Assembly: GCA_014529385.2 (NCBI GenBank)
Contig: CM043963.1
Span: 95,060,412-95,124,411 of the forward strand
DNA length: 64,000 nucleotides
Direction of reading: 5' to 3'
From: Adiantum capillus-veneris
Taxonomy: Eukaryota > Streptophyta > Polypodiopsida > Polypodiales > Pteridaceae
The translations under genes and the position numbers were made by a program. A model generated the notes under the pieces. The model had not been told where the DNA came from. It saw only the letters and a program-made list of their open reading frames with translations, and did no database searches. Shown piece after piece: positions 12,553-25,153 of this stretch; the first letter of the stretch is position 1; each line of letters starts with the position of its first letter.

Positions 12553-14553
12553 TGGAGAGGGGGAATAGGGAACACACCCAGCACACAAAATATCTACCTC
12601 TCTATAGCCCAGGATTCCACAGCACCTCTCAAATAACACCTTCAAATTGGCTAATTTGCACTAACAACTCCACTTAACATACAAAACAACTATCTCACAC
12701 CTTGCAAAAAAACACCTCACGGCACAAATGCATCCACACTACTCAACTCACCCTTTTCGACTCACAAAAACACTCTTAATCTGCCCTCTTGGTAGCACCT
12801 TTCGAGCTGCAGGCAAACCCTCTGCAAGCAATGGCCAATACACGAAGAGCGAGAAAAAGGGAGGGAAATGGGGAGAAGCAACACAAGAGATTGGGGCAAA
12901 TAAGTGGTATTATTGCATTGGGAGTAGTACAATCAAGTATGCAGCTTCAATGCCAAGCTTAGCAACACACAAGCTTCAAGCTTCCACTCACACACTCATG
13001 CAGAAAAATCCCTCAAATTTTCGCATTTACAACCTTTTATAGGGGTCCTTCTAGGAGGTCCAAAAAAGAAAAAAGGAAGAGTTTCTCCTCCCATGGCCTT
13101 CATTTAGAGCTTCTTTAAAAAAGTTGTTTGCATTGCCAACACTTGGCATAGTTCATTTTTTTGAAAGAATTACATGGTGTGCATATTGGTCCTTTGTCCC
13201 TTCCATTTGGCTGCGCGAAGTTCCCCTTGGGCTTTTGAGTGTCCTTGGCCTTGCCCTTGTTGGCTCATCCTCTTTGCAACGAGACCCCTCCCATGTTGAG
13301 ACAATAGCAATGTCGCTATTGGGCGGGGGGGGGGTACACTCCTATCGTCAAAAAACTTTGACCCTTAGCGGGCGTGAGCACACTCCCTTATGGGATGCCA
13401 CATCATCATCGACATTCCACACCACGCGGGCAACTACGGGCGCACCACCTCCTTGCACCGCCAACACACGCCAAAATCGCCGCCCAATCGCCACACAGCG
13501 CCGCGCGCAGCGCCCGGCAGGGCTACCTACACGCACGCCATCGCCATGGGAGGAGAGCTCCCTTCTCTCTCCCCTCTTGTGATACCAAAAGGCCTCACGG
13601 CCTAGACCATATACCACGGCTCCCCTCCCAGTCCCTTGCGCATGTGGGATAACCACCGGCCACGTGGTAGCTCCTTAATGACTTGCACCCCCAAGGGCCA
13701 TTAACCCCTTCAAAACAACTTAGAAAAAAACTGTTTTTTGTCCTCTTTCCCCAGCTCCCATTCTCTGCTCCAAGGTTGGACCACCAAGCTTTAAAGCCCG
13801 ATCGCGAACTCACTTGCCTGACTCTGGATTCACCTTTCCTTGCCGCCCTTCACAATTTTTGGAGCCCCCAAACCGAGGCCGTAGAAAACCTAAAAAACCA
13901 TTTGCAAATACTTCACTCTTAACTGCTCACGCTTGGCCATACCATAACTCTGTGCTCGAGGCTCAGAATCACGTGCCGTGACTTTGTGCTAACTTCATGT
14001 TGTGTATACTATCATCGGGAACTTTGGCGAGGCCCAAAAAATGCCAGATGGCACATCCTTTAATGCAACCAAGTGGGCTCAGACCCGGCCCCCAAAAAAA
14101 CTTGAATTGATCATCTCTTGCAAACCATAGCCTTGATTTGCAATCCAAAAAGACAGGCAGGATCCATGAATTGAGCTCTACACACCTGTACCTCGACTTC
14201 CCTTGGACCATATGTCCCCAACTGCCTTGCCCGGCAAAAATCTGCAAACCACTGAAACTTCAACCTCCAATAAATTGGGCTCCGTAGCTCGGTTTGATGA
14301 GCCGTCTGGACCTGCTCCTTCAGTACTTCAATCTCTTTATTCCTAGACCAAGAAGTTGCACTTTGCATCTCCTTCACCTGCTACCCCAATTATCCCATTA
14401 TGGATCCTTCCTTGGCCGCATCGTGCATACACTTCCGCTGCTACCTGCCATCCCATGATTTTCCTATCTGCTCCAGTCCTTTGCCATGCCTCTGCTTGCG
14501 TGCGTATATCTGCCCATGCCACCTTCTAGATTCGACACACTTTAGCTGCACCA
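12553..14553 (-). repeat. 3' LTR of element B
   Basis: About 2.0 kb, matching 28,347-30,391 over its whole length with moderate divergence and indels. In the minus direction it starts TGGTGCA (14,553) after a purine-rich tract (complement of 14,560-14,570, TGGGGGTGGGC) and ends CTCCA at 12,553. A GC-rich segment around 13,380-13,560 is missing from the other LTR. The several overlapping ORFs on it have no family resemblance and are LTR sequence. Confidence 0.85.
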
Positions 14554-14889
14554 TCATTGCCCACCCCCATGTTGAGCATTTATGCTCAACCACATAAAAG
14601 ATTTATTATCTTTCTAACTGCAAAACCTGTCACACACTATGAGAAAACTAAAACCATATGTACACTGATTTATTGCATCCTATTGCCAAACCTTCAAGTG
14701 GGTTGCCCCACCACCTGCATCACATAGCTTCCACCTGGATCAAGCACATGCTTTGGTATCTTCCACCAATCTATAATTGTTCACCACAGTACAATACCAC
14801 ATCGCCTAGACCATCATGTGTGTAGACTGCCCATAGTCTACCTTCTGCACTCCATGCATCCCTTTGCAACTTGTCTACTCCATACCAAA

Positions 14890-15891
14890 CTACACCAAGC
14901 ATATCATCATAAAAATAACATGTACGTGACACCAAGCTCCAACACATGACTGACCCTCCCTCCCAACCAAATAAAGTGGAGTCCTTGAGCATAGACCTCT
15001 GCACCTGCCAAACCAGCCTCCATAGAGCTGTACTACCATCTTTTTCATCAAGCATAATTCACATACCTTCACTGGAAGAAAAGCCACTGCTTGATATTCT
15101 CCTTTCTCCACCATTGAACATATCTGCTGCATCAAAATCTCTTCCATCTTTGGCATCACAACCTCCTCTTTGGCCGCACACTCCATTCCAGCATCATCGA
15201 GCCCTTCCTTGTCAACCGGCCCTTCAAGGTCGCTCAGCACCTCCTTCTGTTCAGCTTCAATCTCTTGCTCTTCAATCACCTTTTTATCGCTGCATTATGC
15301 TCCTCCAAGGAAAAGAGACACTCGTTCTCTACTGCATCCACCTTGACTTCCTTCATGGACACGGCCTCTTTATCTCTCTTGGCAAAATTCTGCACATGTT
15401 GGACAACCATGGCACATTCCACCACTACTTTCATCAACACAGCCATTAACATGGCACCACATGCTACCTTTACCTGCATATCATCATCTGTAGGTCTAGA
15501 CCACTCCACTTGGCTTTCATCTTGAGCATCTCGATTTGCTCTGTTCCCTGCTCTCCTTGCACATATGCTATTACCATATCATCAAACATATAAGAGGGCA
15601 TCTTTACCTTTACCAGTTCGGTCATCAGATTCTGTCTCCTCGTCGTGGGATGTGGACTCATCGGCACTATTCTCCTCGCTTGTCTCCCAGCTAATCGAGC
15701 TTGTATCATCATCGGCACCGGCATCATATATCGACTCCATATCAACATCTGCATCCACTTGCTGCTCCACAAACGCTTGACCATCTTCATCGCTTTGTAA
15801 ACTTTCTTCATCGGCTTTTGAACCCTTGGTATCTGCATCTCGATTGCATTCTGTTACCTTTTCATGCAAACTTTCAACAAGAACATGCTTT
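14890..15891 (-). pseudogene. Element B ORF, C-terminal part (acidic)
   Basis: Reading down from 15,891, the protein is rich in Asp, Glu and Ser (DADVDMESIYDAGADDDTSS and similar), then breaks into two further open frames (15,509-15,276 and 15,279-14,890) with Glu-rich, coiled-coil-like sequence. No protease or polymerase motif is present. The reading frame at 15,891 continues the frame that stops at 27,446 on the far side of element A, so the two pieces were one ORF. Function beyond gag-like is unknown. Confidence 0.6.
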
Positions 15892-16961
15892 TGTTGAAAG
15901 GACGCCCTTTCAACAACGTTTCCACAAAGATTCCATTAAGATTTCTCAAAGATTCTAAAGATTCCACATGAAGATGGTGATGAAGTAATAAAGATGAAGA
16001 TGGATGCTGCAACATGAAGATACGAGTTCATGGACGTCATCGAATATCCCGTTATTATTATTTTGAGCCATTACGGCCACTTTTGTAATGTTTACGGGAA
16101 CCTCATATTTTAAATCGGCACTTGTATTTTGGCCAAAGATGCTTGTATAATGAGTAAAGCCAACTCAGTTTCTTGTAATTAAGCTCTATAGAAGCCTAGG
16201 GACAATTCAAGTCATTTGGCCGGACATTAGGTTTGAAGGCTTGGTATATAAGCTGAAACCTAAGGCTTTGTAAGAAAGACATTATGTTATCTCAAATAAT
16301 ATACAGTCGTGGGTTCTGCAGCACACAGTAGTGAGCTTCACGCACACACACCATCGCGCACACTAATCACATTGCAGATATGAGAGTAGGAGCGTGTTAG
16401 CATCGAGGAGCTCTCCGCGTCCACGCAAGCAATGCAGCAAGCTGAGGACCACATCGTGAGCCCGCCTGCTAAGAGCTATATTTGGTCGTAAGTACCTCGA
16501 ACGACATCCGATCTGAATGATCAAGTAGTCGTTAGAATCAGGGCGAGAAGCTCTTCGTGTTGATGTCTTTGTAGATCAGTTTTAGACACTTGGAAATTAC
16601 TATTTTGAGTCTCTCACGATAGCGATTAGAGGTCTTATAGTTATGGTTTTTAGGGTTTAGGTGTTTGGCCATATAAGATATGTCCTTGTGAGTCTTACCC
16701 TCCGATTTCGAGTCATTTCGATATGATTTGAGACTGTTTCGAGCTTGTAGTGTTTCGTAGAATGCGTTGTCTGTTTCTTTGCTTTATGGTAGTGTTGTGG
16801 TAGGATTAGTGACTGTAGAGTGTTGTTCGTGTCTAGCTCAGGGTTGACAACCCAGAGATTGCCTCCATACCCTAGTCGGGTTAGCTACGTCCTCGGATTG
16901 ACAGTTTGTTGGTCTGTGTTCTCGCTGTGCTCCATCGTCCGTCGCGGCGTACCCGCTAACA
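15892..16961 (+). repeat. 5' LTR of element A
   Basis: 1,070 bp, TG...CA. It opens with a short hairpin (TTGAAAGG/CCTTTCAA). A TATA box lies at about 16,246 (GGTATATAAGC), followed by a plausible transcript start. Differences from the 3' LTR are scattered substitutions. Confidence 0.93.
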
Positions 16962-16962
16962 T

Positions 16963-16980
16963 TGGCGCTGTTGCCGGGGA
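16963..16980 (+). other. Primer-binding site, tRNA-Asp
   Basis: TGGCGCTGTTGCCGGGGA begins one base after the LTR. It complements the 3' end of plant tRNA-Asp(GUC) including CCA, with one mismatch (CTG for CCG). Athila/Tat-lineage gypsy elements commonly use this primer. Confidence 0.85.
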
Positions 16981-17599
16981 TGAAGTGCCTAAACTAGCGT
17001 ACACCTCATCACTCGTGTTTGATGGTATAGCGTTTCTCTAGAGTTTTCTAGAGTGTTGTCACCATTTGCCTTCTTAGTGGTAAGTCAGAGAGCAGATCTC
17101 TTGACTGAGGGATAGCCAGGGAGCCTGCGTCTCGCCGAGGTGGTCCACCGTGAGGTTGAGGTATGGTTATATTATTTTGTTGTGTGTTTAGATTAGGTTT
17201 TATGGTTTGTGTGTTTCATAGTGACTTATGGTTGTGAAGAACTTGAAAGAGAAAAAAAAAACGCAAAGAAAAACGCAAAAGGTAAGCCGGAGGCTGTTTG
17301 CTTGCCAGAAAGCAAAAACAACCATTCAACCATCCAAAGTAGGACTTTAGGTAGTGTAGGACATCTGATGTTGATCTAGAGCAATTTTGACATGAAAATG
17401 TGCTTGAAAACACAAAAGGTGGAATTGTGTTGATTATGGTAAAAGTGCTCTAAAATGGTTGTTTGAAAGCCGATTTGAGTGCTTGTTTTTGCATTGGAGA
17501 CCTTAAGGTAGGGGGAAAACACAAATTTGGTCCAATCCACACAAAAAAAAAAAACTCTAAAAATTCCAAAAAAAATAATCTGAAACCAAATCTGCAATT

Positions 17600-19330
17600 T
17601 TCAAAAAAAAAGTTTGACCTCAAGACCTTATTTTGCATATGCTTGTATGTGAAATTTCAAAGAATTTGCATCAGTGCTTGTGCATCTAAGTGGGAATTTG
17701 CTTTTTCTGAGTGTAAGGAAGTGAACTGTGAAATGCTTGAATCCAAAGGAAAAGAAGTCAAAATTGAATGAAACTTTCGGGATAGGCTTCTAAGGGAATT
17801 GGGAACCAAACTGTCCAAAAGCAGAGAAAAAAATCACTTCCCAGTGGCTCTCTGCTCAGTCTATCACGATAGACTGATGAATTGGAGATAGACTCACAAT
17901 CAGGCAAAACCCCTCATACCACAGGTAAAACACATCAATACAAGGCTGCTCCCAAAAATTGAGTGTACTTGGACACCTGCTTGACCACTAAACCTCAAGT
18001 CTGGTGTTTAGAGTCAGACTTCAAAGACAAATTGGGTAAAGGGACTTGACCAAAATTCCAAACCTTGTGAAACTTGGTATACATGATCTACAAAGGGTAG
18101 GGAACACATCTGTGAAGACAAAATTTGAAAAAGTGTCATTTTGGCATACTTGGTGAGCCTATCGCGATAGACTAAGAACCCAGTGATAGAAACTAAATTT
18201 TTCAAAAACCTGTGTGGCATAGCTTGGAAAGGTGCTATCAAGGACACATAAAAATTTTGAAGTCATTTGGACATCAGAATGTGGGTCTAAGACCATTTGA
18301 GAGGATTCAGCTTGTAGAAAACACCAGATCTGGTCTAACTGACAAAGTAAAAGTCCAAAACAAGTGAAAATTGGTAGGAGGACTAAGGAGAGGTATTGGA
18401 ACACAGTGGTATAGTCAAAGTTCAAGTTTGACCTATAAAAGGGGTACTTGCTGAGTCTATTGCGATAGACTCAAAGCAGGGCCAAAGAAATTGAGATTTT
18501 CAAAACCCTGTGGAGCATAGCTTGTTTAGCCTCTTAGGAGGTTACACACAAAATTTGGTGGATTTTGGACATTGGGAAGTCATCCTAAGTCTATATTCTA
18601 GTGATCAGATAGACTCAGAATTCTAGAGTTGGAGGTAGAGACCTAAGAAAAACTCCAAAACAAGTGGAAATTGGTGAGCAAGGTGTAAAGAGCATAGGGA
18701 ACACAGTGGTGAAGAGAAATCTGGAAAATTTTCAGAATTGAAGAATCTGCTGAGTCTATTGCGATAGACTAGGGTTTTTTCACAAAAATTGAAAATTTTG
18801 AAAACTGACCTTAGAGCCTTGTTCTACATGTTGTTGTGAGCCTATGGTTAAATTTTGAGTAAATTTGGAGTATTGTAAGTGCATCTAAGTGGATTACTTC
18901 ACAAGATCAGAAAAGAAACTATTGTTTGATGCAAGTTACAAAAAGAAAGTATTCCAAATTGGTTGAAACTTGGTGAGTAGTATCTCAAGAGAAGGGGGAA
19001 CTCAAATCTGTAAAAACAGTTGAAAAACTGTATCCCAGTAACACTCTGGTGAGTCTATCGTGATAGACTCAAAAATTCACTTTAGAAAAATTAAAATTCA
19101 AATCTGACTTCATATTTGGGTTCAGAAGGCCCATTATACCCTGTACACAAAGTTTGAGTGCATTTGGACATCTGCAAGGGGCACTTGGTGAGCCTATTGC
19201 GATAGACAAGTCAGGAAATTTTTTTGAGAATTTTTTGAAACCAAGTATACCACTGGGTTTATCATTGCCTAAGGAGTGCAAACTGACCACTTGCAAAAAC
19301 ATCAGATAGAGTAACTTTCCAAATTACATC
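17600..19330. repeat. Leader tandem array: about six 299-bp units with central palindromes
   Basis: Degenerate units of 298-299 bp lie between the primer site and gag. Each carries a palindrome of the form GAGTCTATCGCGATAGACTC. The palindrome centres are near 17,866, 18,164, 18,462, 18,761 and 19,060, that is, spaced 298, 298, 299 and 299. A second, weaker palindrome sits 139 bp after the main one in at least two units (18,601 and 19,199). Shared unit text includes AAAACAAGTGGAAATTGGT and GGGAACACAGTGGTGAAGA. The LTR has a related GAGTCTATCGCGATAGAGAT at about 27,092. There is no coding capacity. Possible roles are packaging, dimerisation or transcription-factor binding; none is shown by sequence. 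Confidence 0.88.
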
Positions 19331-19644
19331 TCATTGTTTTGGTCATAACTTTCACATACGGACTTCGATTCCAAAACTTTTTTTATCAAAACGTAGCTTG
19401 AGAGCAGCACTACAGATCTTAGAGTAAATTGACCAAAATGGTTTCCAACAGCATGCATTTAGGTCAATTTTGAAAAAACGTTGTTTAAGGCCTCAAAATG
19501 CATCCGGAAGTCAGGGGTGTCTAAAACCGACAATTTGAGAGCTCATGGTTTTGGACATAGTTTTGGATTTTCCCTGGCCAAAACACTTGAACACACTGAG
19601 AGAGGTATTACTACAACAAGCTAGAGCTATTAAGCCTAGAAGTC

Positions 19645-20679
19645 ATGTCTACATCAGCTTATACAAGCACATGCATTGTAGGGATAGATGAGCACCCGCC
19701 CAGAATAGATCTTCCAAACCTACAATACATAAAGACCAATTTTGTGGAGAGAGTTTGGATGTATAACCATGAAAGTGAAGGAATATATAGGTATATTAAT
19801 GGAAATCAATTCAACCTTTACAGTTGCTTAGAGCCTTACCTAGATGAGTTGAGAGAGTACAAGCTCTTATATGTCTATACATACGAGGTCGACCAACAAT
19901 GGACATCTTTATTTGTTGACAAGTATGGACGATAATATAGAGCTGTAGAAAGCACAAATCCGCAAACCAAATTAGAGATGAGTGGATATTTGGTCAATGA
20001 AGTACCTCAGATACATCCACCAAACACAGGAACCTCTAAGAGAATTCCAAAGAGGGGACCACCACTTGGATTTCCTCCTAGAGCGATAACGAGAGATGAA
20101 ACGATACCAGAGAGGAGTACGGTTCCATACTTTGCACCCCAAAGTATAAGACCATCTCAGCTAAGAAAATGGGTAAATAGAAAGTACAATGGCATAGGAG
20201 ATCCATACGCCCATGTCTCGGCTTTCAAGCAAGTCCTACGAGCAGAACGAGTAGAGGAATTCCACTCGCAGTATGAGGGTTTTGGACTTACATTGGAGGA
20301 CAATGCACAAGCATGGTTTCAACTATTGAACCGGAGAGAGTTCACAACCATTGAGAAAATGTTGGATGAATTTGTTCAAGAATTCACCAAGAGGGGCATA
20401 AAACATAACACCCTTCCTAAGATTCAGGAATTTAAACAAGGCGAAACAGAAACATTGCGACATGCAATACTGCGTTTTAAGCAATATGTTGCTAGATGTC
20501 CTACCCAAGAGTTACCCACGCCAGAACGTCAGATCCTATGCATCATCAGAGGGCTTAGGAATGAGAATCTCCAAAAGGACCTATACGTGAAAAGATACCA
20601 AACCTTGGAAGATGTGACCAAAGCGGCAATTGACCTAGTGACAATTGCAAATTCTTTGAAGATGGTTAGAAGAAGATGA
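19645..20679 (+). CDS. Element A gag (capsid region)
   Basis: Open from ATG 19,645 with one in-frame TAA at 19,933-19,935 (CAA-to-TAA type). The segment from about 20,170 on matches the retrotransposon gag fold: GDPYAHVSAFKQVL, then AQAWFQLL, then FVQEFTKRG, and GETETLRHAILRFKQYV. This is the order seen in Ty3/gypsy capsids. The frame ends TGA 20,677-20,679, overlapping the ATG of the next frame by four bases (ATGA). That could be programmed frameshifting, reinitiation or decay. Confidence 0.8.
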
Positions 20680-22072
20680 ATGATGCGAGTGAGAAAAATA
20701 AAACCGGTGATCTTGAGGATCAAAGAGGGAATCTAGGACAAAACCAAGTAAATGTTGAGGAGCAAATCATAGAGAATGTGATGCAACGCATCAACCACTC
20801 TGACAGAGTACCAACCTATAGAGTTCCTCAACAACGAAGGTGCATGATATGTGGAGGGGACCATCCGATGCAACATTGTCCTGACTATAGACCTAAGACT
20901 CCACCAGGGTTTGAGCATGTTATGTCTGAACCTCCTAGATATCATCTGTAGTAGCGGAACAAGTGTTCTTAAGTGAAAGACCCATAGCTGCTAGAAATGC
21001 ATATGTGAATCATGAGCTTCAAATACAAGGATAGGTGGTAGATCAGAGGCCACTTCAAGGTCAATATCAAGTATTGACACAACAACCAATACGTCCATGT
21101 GACAGATGTGGTAGTAGTGATCACTTGATTAAGGATTGTCCACACCATGATATCATGATAAATGTATATTCTAATGAGTGTGCAGTCACACATATGATTT
21201 TGGATTGTCCTAAGAATCCAAGAAAGAAAGGTAAAATGCAAACACATGTTACCTTTCCTTCTACCAGCAAATCAGAGAAAGAACGAGCCGCAGCAAAAGG
21301 AGAGACGACAACAACAACAAAGCAAGAAACAATTGCAAAAGAACAGGTGCTTAAAGAACAAGAAGATGAAAGTAAGCAAGTTGCTCGAGTAAACGTTGTC
21401 ACAAGAGCACAAGAAAAAGTGCAAGAGCAGAAGCCTACAAATGGAGAGACTAGTAAGAGTTCCAAAAGCCGTAGAAACTCTAGATGAGCAAGAAGGACTA
21501 GAATGAAAGCGAGACTAGAAAGGGAGAAAGGAGAAGAAAAGGCTGTTACAGCTGAGTTGGAAACAACTCAAGAGCAACAGACACAGCAAAGGGAAGCTGA
21601 AACCCTTAAACCAGCTAAAGCACCCAAGAGTGCTAGTTCAGGAGGATCTGTCCTAGTGGACAAAGTGAATGAGCCTTTACACGCGATTTTACAGGCTTAT
21701 GAGGCTAGATTGGCAAATAGACATACCTTAGAACAAAGATGGATGACTTATCCTTATCTTGAACTAGAGAAGAAGAGGCTAGAAATGTGTAAGCAGCTCA
21801 TTGAAACTGCTTAAGAATTGCTAGAACCACCTCCACCAGAATTGAAGGATAGGATAGTCACCCCAGTGCACAAAGATGAGAGCATTAAAGTAGACGAATT
21901 GCCTAGAGAAGAGGTAGATCATAGGGAAGAACGACTGCCAAGGTCGCAAGACTCAAGGGTAGTCCAAAATACAACAGATGAATCAATGAGGGATTTCCCA
22001 CCCTATGTTCCTATAGTTGAGGAGCAGTGGCCAGAGGAGTTATGGAAGGCTGTCCGAGATGCCCAAAAATGA
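20676..22072 (+). pseudogene. Element A nucleocapsid region, zinc knuckles and charged linker
   Basis: Two zinc knuckles are visible. One at about 20,841 is CMICGGDHPMQHC, with one residue fewer than the usual C-x2-C-x4-H-x4-C. The other, at about 21,098, is CDRCGSSDHLIKDC, canonical. A third, at about 21,175, lacks its first Cys. A long Lys/Glu/Gln-rich linker follows in another frame. It continues from 21,035 to 22,072 through stops at 21,485 (TGA) and 21,812 (TAA) without frame change. The nucleocapsid binds the element's RNA during packaging. Confidence 0.7.
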
Positions 22073-22126
22073 GAAGAGGATGCTGGACCAGCACCATTTC
22101 TTGAAATCACATTAGATAGACCACAA

Positions 22127-22605
22127 ATGAGTGTTGATGTGAGGTCATATCATGGTGACGTAGGATTGATAGCCTCTGAAGACAGTAGACCTGCATCGTT
22201 AAGAACTTTGCCACAGTACATGGGAGATTTTGAGGCAAATTTTGAGATTGTGAGAGTTCCATCACAGAGGCTAGGAGGGACAAAAGAATTGGACACAAAA
22301 AATTTGACTGACTTGATATCCACGCCAGTGAAGTGCACAATTACGTGGCAGAACTTTTGAAAATCAGCCCAAGTATGTGGGCGGATATAGGAAAATGCTT
22401 GGAAAAGATTGGGATCAAAAGCCCGTTAAGGTTCCTAGAAAAAGAGCTAGATGAGATCGAGAAGCCTAGATCAAATGTAAGACAGGTACCTCTAAACAAA
22501 GTAGCAGAGTACTGTGAAGGAGAAGATGGTAATGCCACTTTTCCTGTCGAGTACAATGGATTGAAACAAAAGATATACTTGACAGCGGAGGAGGAATTGC
22601 CATAA
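22127..22605 (+). pseudogene. Element A linker before the protease
   Basis: Two overlapping open frames (22,127-22,360 and 22,333-22,605) separated by a frameshift. The second carries VPLNKVAEYCEGEDGNATFP and a VEYNG segment. No catalytic motif was identified; position suggests the gag-protease junction. Confidence 0.4.
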
Positions 22606-22685
22606 CAACAAAACGAATATAGGAGAAATGGGGTAGGCCCGCCTTTAGAACAACCAGAATAAAATTAAAGTTAGGAGATGGGCAT

Positions 22686-25153
22686 GTGGAAAGACCCATG
22701 GGATTGCTGGAAGCAATAGTGGTGTCTTCTTGTGGTATAGAGTATGCACATACTTTTGCCATAGTTGACTTTGGCAAGAAAAATAACTATGAAATCATCC
22801 TTGGAAGACCATTCATGAGACAACTCAAGATGGTACAAGATTGGGGTTATGATTATCTATACTTGAGACATGCTGAAACCACAACACGTGTAAATATGAG
22901 AAATCATAGTTACCAAGATGTAACTAGAACGCCCGTGGAAGATTTTGATTCTGCAACACAAAGTGGATCAACAGACCATCCGTGGATGGGCAAACAGAAA
23001 GAAATCTGGATGTGCGGAGCATCGGAGTGTAGTGACTTTGGGAGAAATGAGAATGCCTTAGAGAGGGTCTTAGAAGATGATGCTTACATAAGAGAACCTT
23101 TTCCGGAAGAGGCGTTAGAACCGCTAGAGTGGACTCAAATATTGGCTACTTTGGATGTCTGTGTTAATGAGACCACACCAACAAAATTTTGCGATGAGAA
23201 TGGGTATGACATAGTCCCCTACTACATGCTAAGGGTTATGTGTGAGACAAATGAAGAATCTGAGTATGATGAACTCAAAGTCAAGACAAATGACTCTATG
23301 GGTGATCCTACTTGTGATTCATATAATGAAGGGTTAGATAGGCAAGAAGTGAATACCTCGATGATGTCTACAATATCATTGGGTGGTATTGATACACTTG
23401 CTACAACGGAGGGAGGTATGAAAGCTATCCAAAGTGCTAGATGCAAATCACCACCACATGATGCATCTCTCACCACTGGAACCTCAGACAACAAGGAGTC
23501 CAGGCCAAAGATTGCTCAAGTCACTCAAGAGAACACAGGAAATCTAGTACCAAAGAAGATCAACTTTTTGCTAAGAGCACAAAACGGATTCAAGATGAAT
23601 TTTATGGCAGAAATTGATACAAATTTCATGACTAATGTCATGTTATATGGAATGTGGTTACTTCTAGGTAAGCCAAAGCTTTATGATATTCAGATAAAGG
23701 TAAATCTCTCACTTGAAGTGGATGCTATAAGTATGGGGATTGCAGAAGCTACTCTCCAACTACACTCAGAGAATGTCAAAGAAAAATTCTTGGTGGTAGA
23801 TTCTCGAAAAATGGGAACACACTTGATTTTTTCCAAGCCATGGGCACAAGTCTGTGAAGACGAGCCTGAATCTTCAACAATGGTCATCACGACAAGCTCA
23901 ACAGAGGTCAAGCCTACAACAGTTCAAAGATTCTTGGTTATTGAAAAAGAAAAAGCTAAAGTAAGCCCACAGTCTCTAGCCCAGCGAATGCAAGTGCAAG
24001 ACAAAGCCTCTACATCAAAAGCCAAACCATCAACAAAACAATGGAAACCCAAGCAAAAAGTCTATCAACCGAAGTTTCCATCGCCCGAAAGTCTCCAAAG
24101 GAAGTCAAAACAGGTCAACCAAGTGCTAGTATCCAAAGCACAGATTAAAGTTAATGATCCAATTTGGATACAATCACAGGAACAACCTCAACAAGCAAAG
24201 GTAACAGGATGGATCACATCAAGCGAGTCAATTATTGCACAAGGCTACAAGAAAGGAAATTCAGATGTTTGGGTCAACAAGCCCAAGATAACAGCCTGGC
24301 GATATCCATCCCATGACAACCACTCAGTTAGGAATCAACAAAGCCGTCAACGTCAATCACATAACTAAACCAAGAGAAAGGACAGGTACAAAAAGCAAAA
24401 GAGAAGGTCTTCCACTAGACAAATCATATGACAAGTCTGGGTAATGAAATCAGAATTCTACCAGACTACCCAACAAAGTCAAGTGAAGATCACCTCCAAG
24501 CAAGTCCAAAGATTCATTCCAGTCGAGTTACTTGAAGCACAAGGATTCTATGAGGGTAATTTTCAAATATGGTTACCTAAGGTAGTAGCTTATCAAGGAA
24601 TCACCCAAGAACAGCAAGAAACATCAAGAAATCAAGAGCAGCCACCCGCTACACCCAAGAGTACTACAACCTATAGATGGATCCCTCGTCAATTACTACA
24701 AGAGCAAGGCTTTTACAAAAGTAACAGCCATATTTGGAAATTAAAGACAAGGTACCATCAAGTCAAAGAAGAAACAAGGCAAGTGGAAAAGGACACCACA
24801 CCATGCCCAAGAACAATGTGGGTTCCAAAATCTGCGATTGAGGCTTAACAACAAGAAAGATACACAACTCCTTTACAGCCTCTTAACAACAATAAGAAAG
24901 CAACGGTAAATCCTGAGGTCACAATTTTGAATAACACTTTCTGGAAGAAGAAGATTTCATCAACCATTGATTCAACATCAATACCTGTCTCATGAAGCGA
25001 CCACAATTTGCTACCAATGAATGAAGAGCAGATATATGCCAATGTATTGGACAACATGGCATCTCAAACAGAAACTAACGAGAAAGGCCTAAACATCAAA
25101 GACATATGGAATTGGGTTTCAGGCCGTGATCAGGTAAGTCCAAGTCGCCATTA
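22686..25153 (+). pseudogene. Element A retropepsin-like region and W/QGFY-repeat C-terminus
   Basis: One frame is open from 22,686 to 25,153 apart from four stops (TAA 24,366, TGA near 24,429, TAA 24,846, TGA about 24,994). Its start holds the second half of a gypsy retropepsin, with IILGRPFMRQ. A second protease-like stretch at about 23,600-23,860 has AEIDTNF (DTG-like with Asn) and FSKPWAQV. The C-terminal third contains at least three copies of a module like P..LL.AQGFYEGN..IW.PK, near 24,207, 24,519 and 24,681, separated by Gln/Lys-rich linkers. No reverse transcriptase, RNase H or integrase motif is present where pol should be. The module's function is unknown. Confidence 0.65.

Noticed and set aside
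13124-13582. 152-codon Pro/Arg/Ser-rich ORF in a GC-rich stretch
   Set aside because: It lies in the element B 3' LTR, is missing from the other LTR, and overlaps equally long ORFs in other frames.
12728-14377. Many overlapping ORFs on both strands, with near-identical partners at 28,530-30,192
   Set aside because: The pairing is explained by the two LTRs of element B; reading frames are not conserved between the copies.
17600-19330. CRISPR-like array: short palindromes at regular spacing
   Set aside because: Spacing is 299 bp, the intervening sequence is itself repeated, and the region lies in a plant retrotransposon leader.
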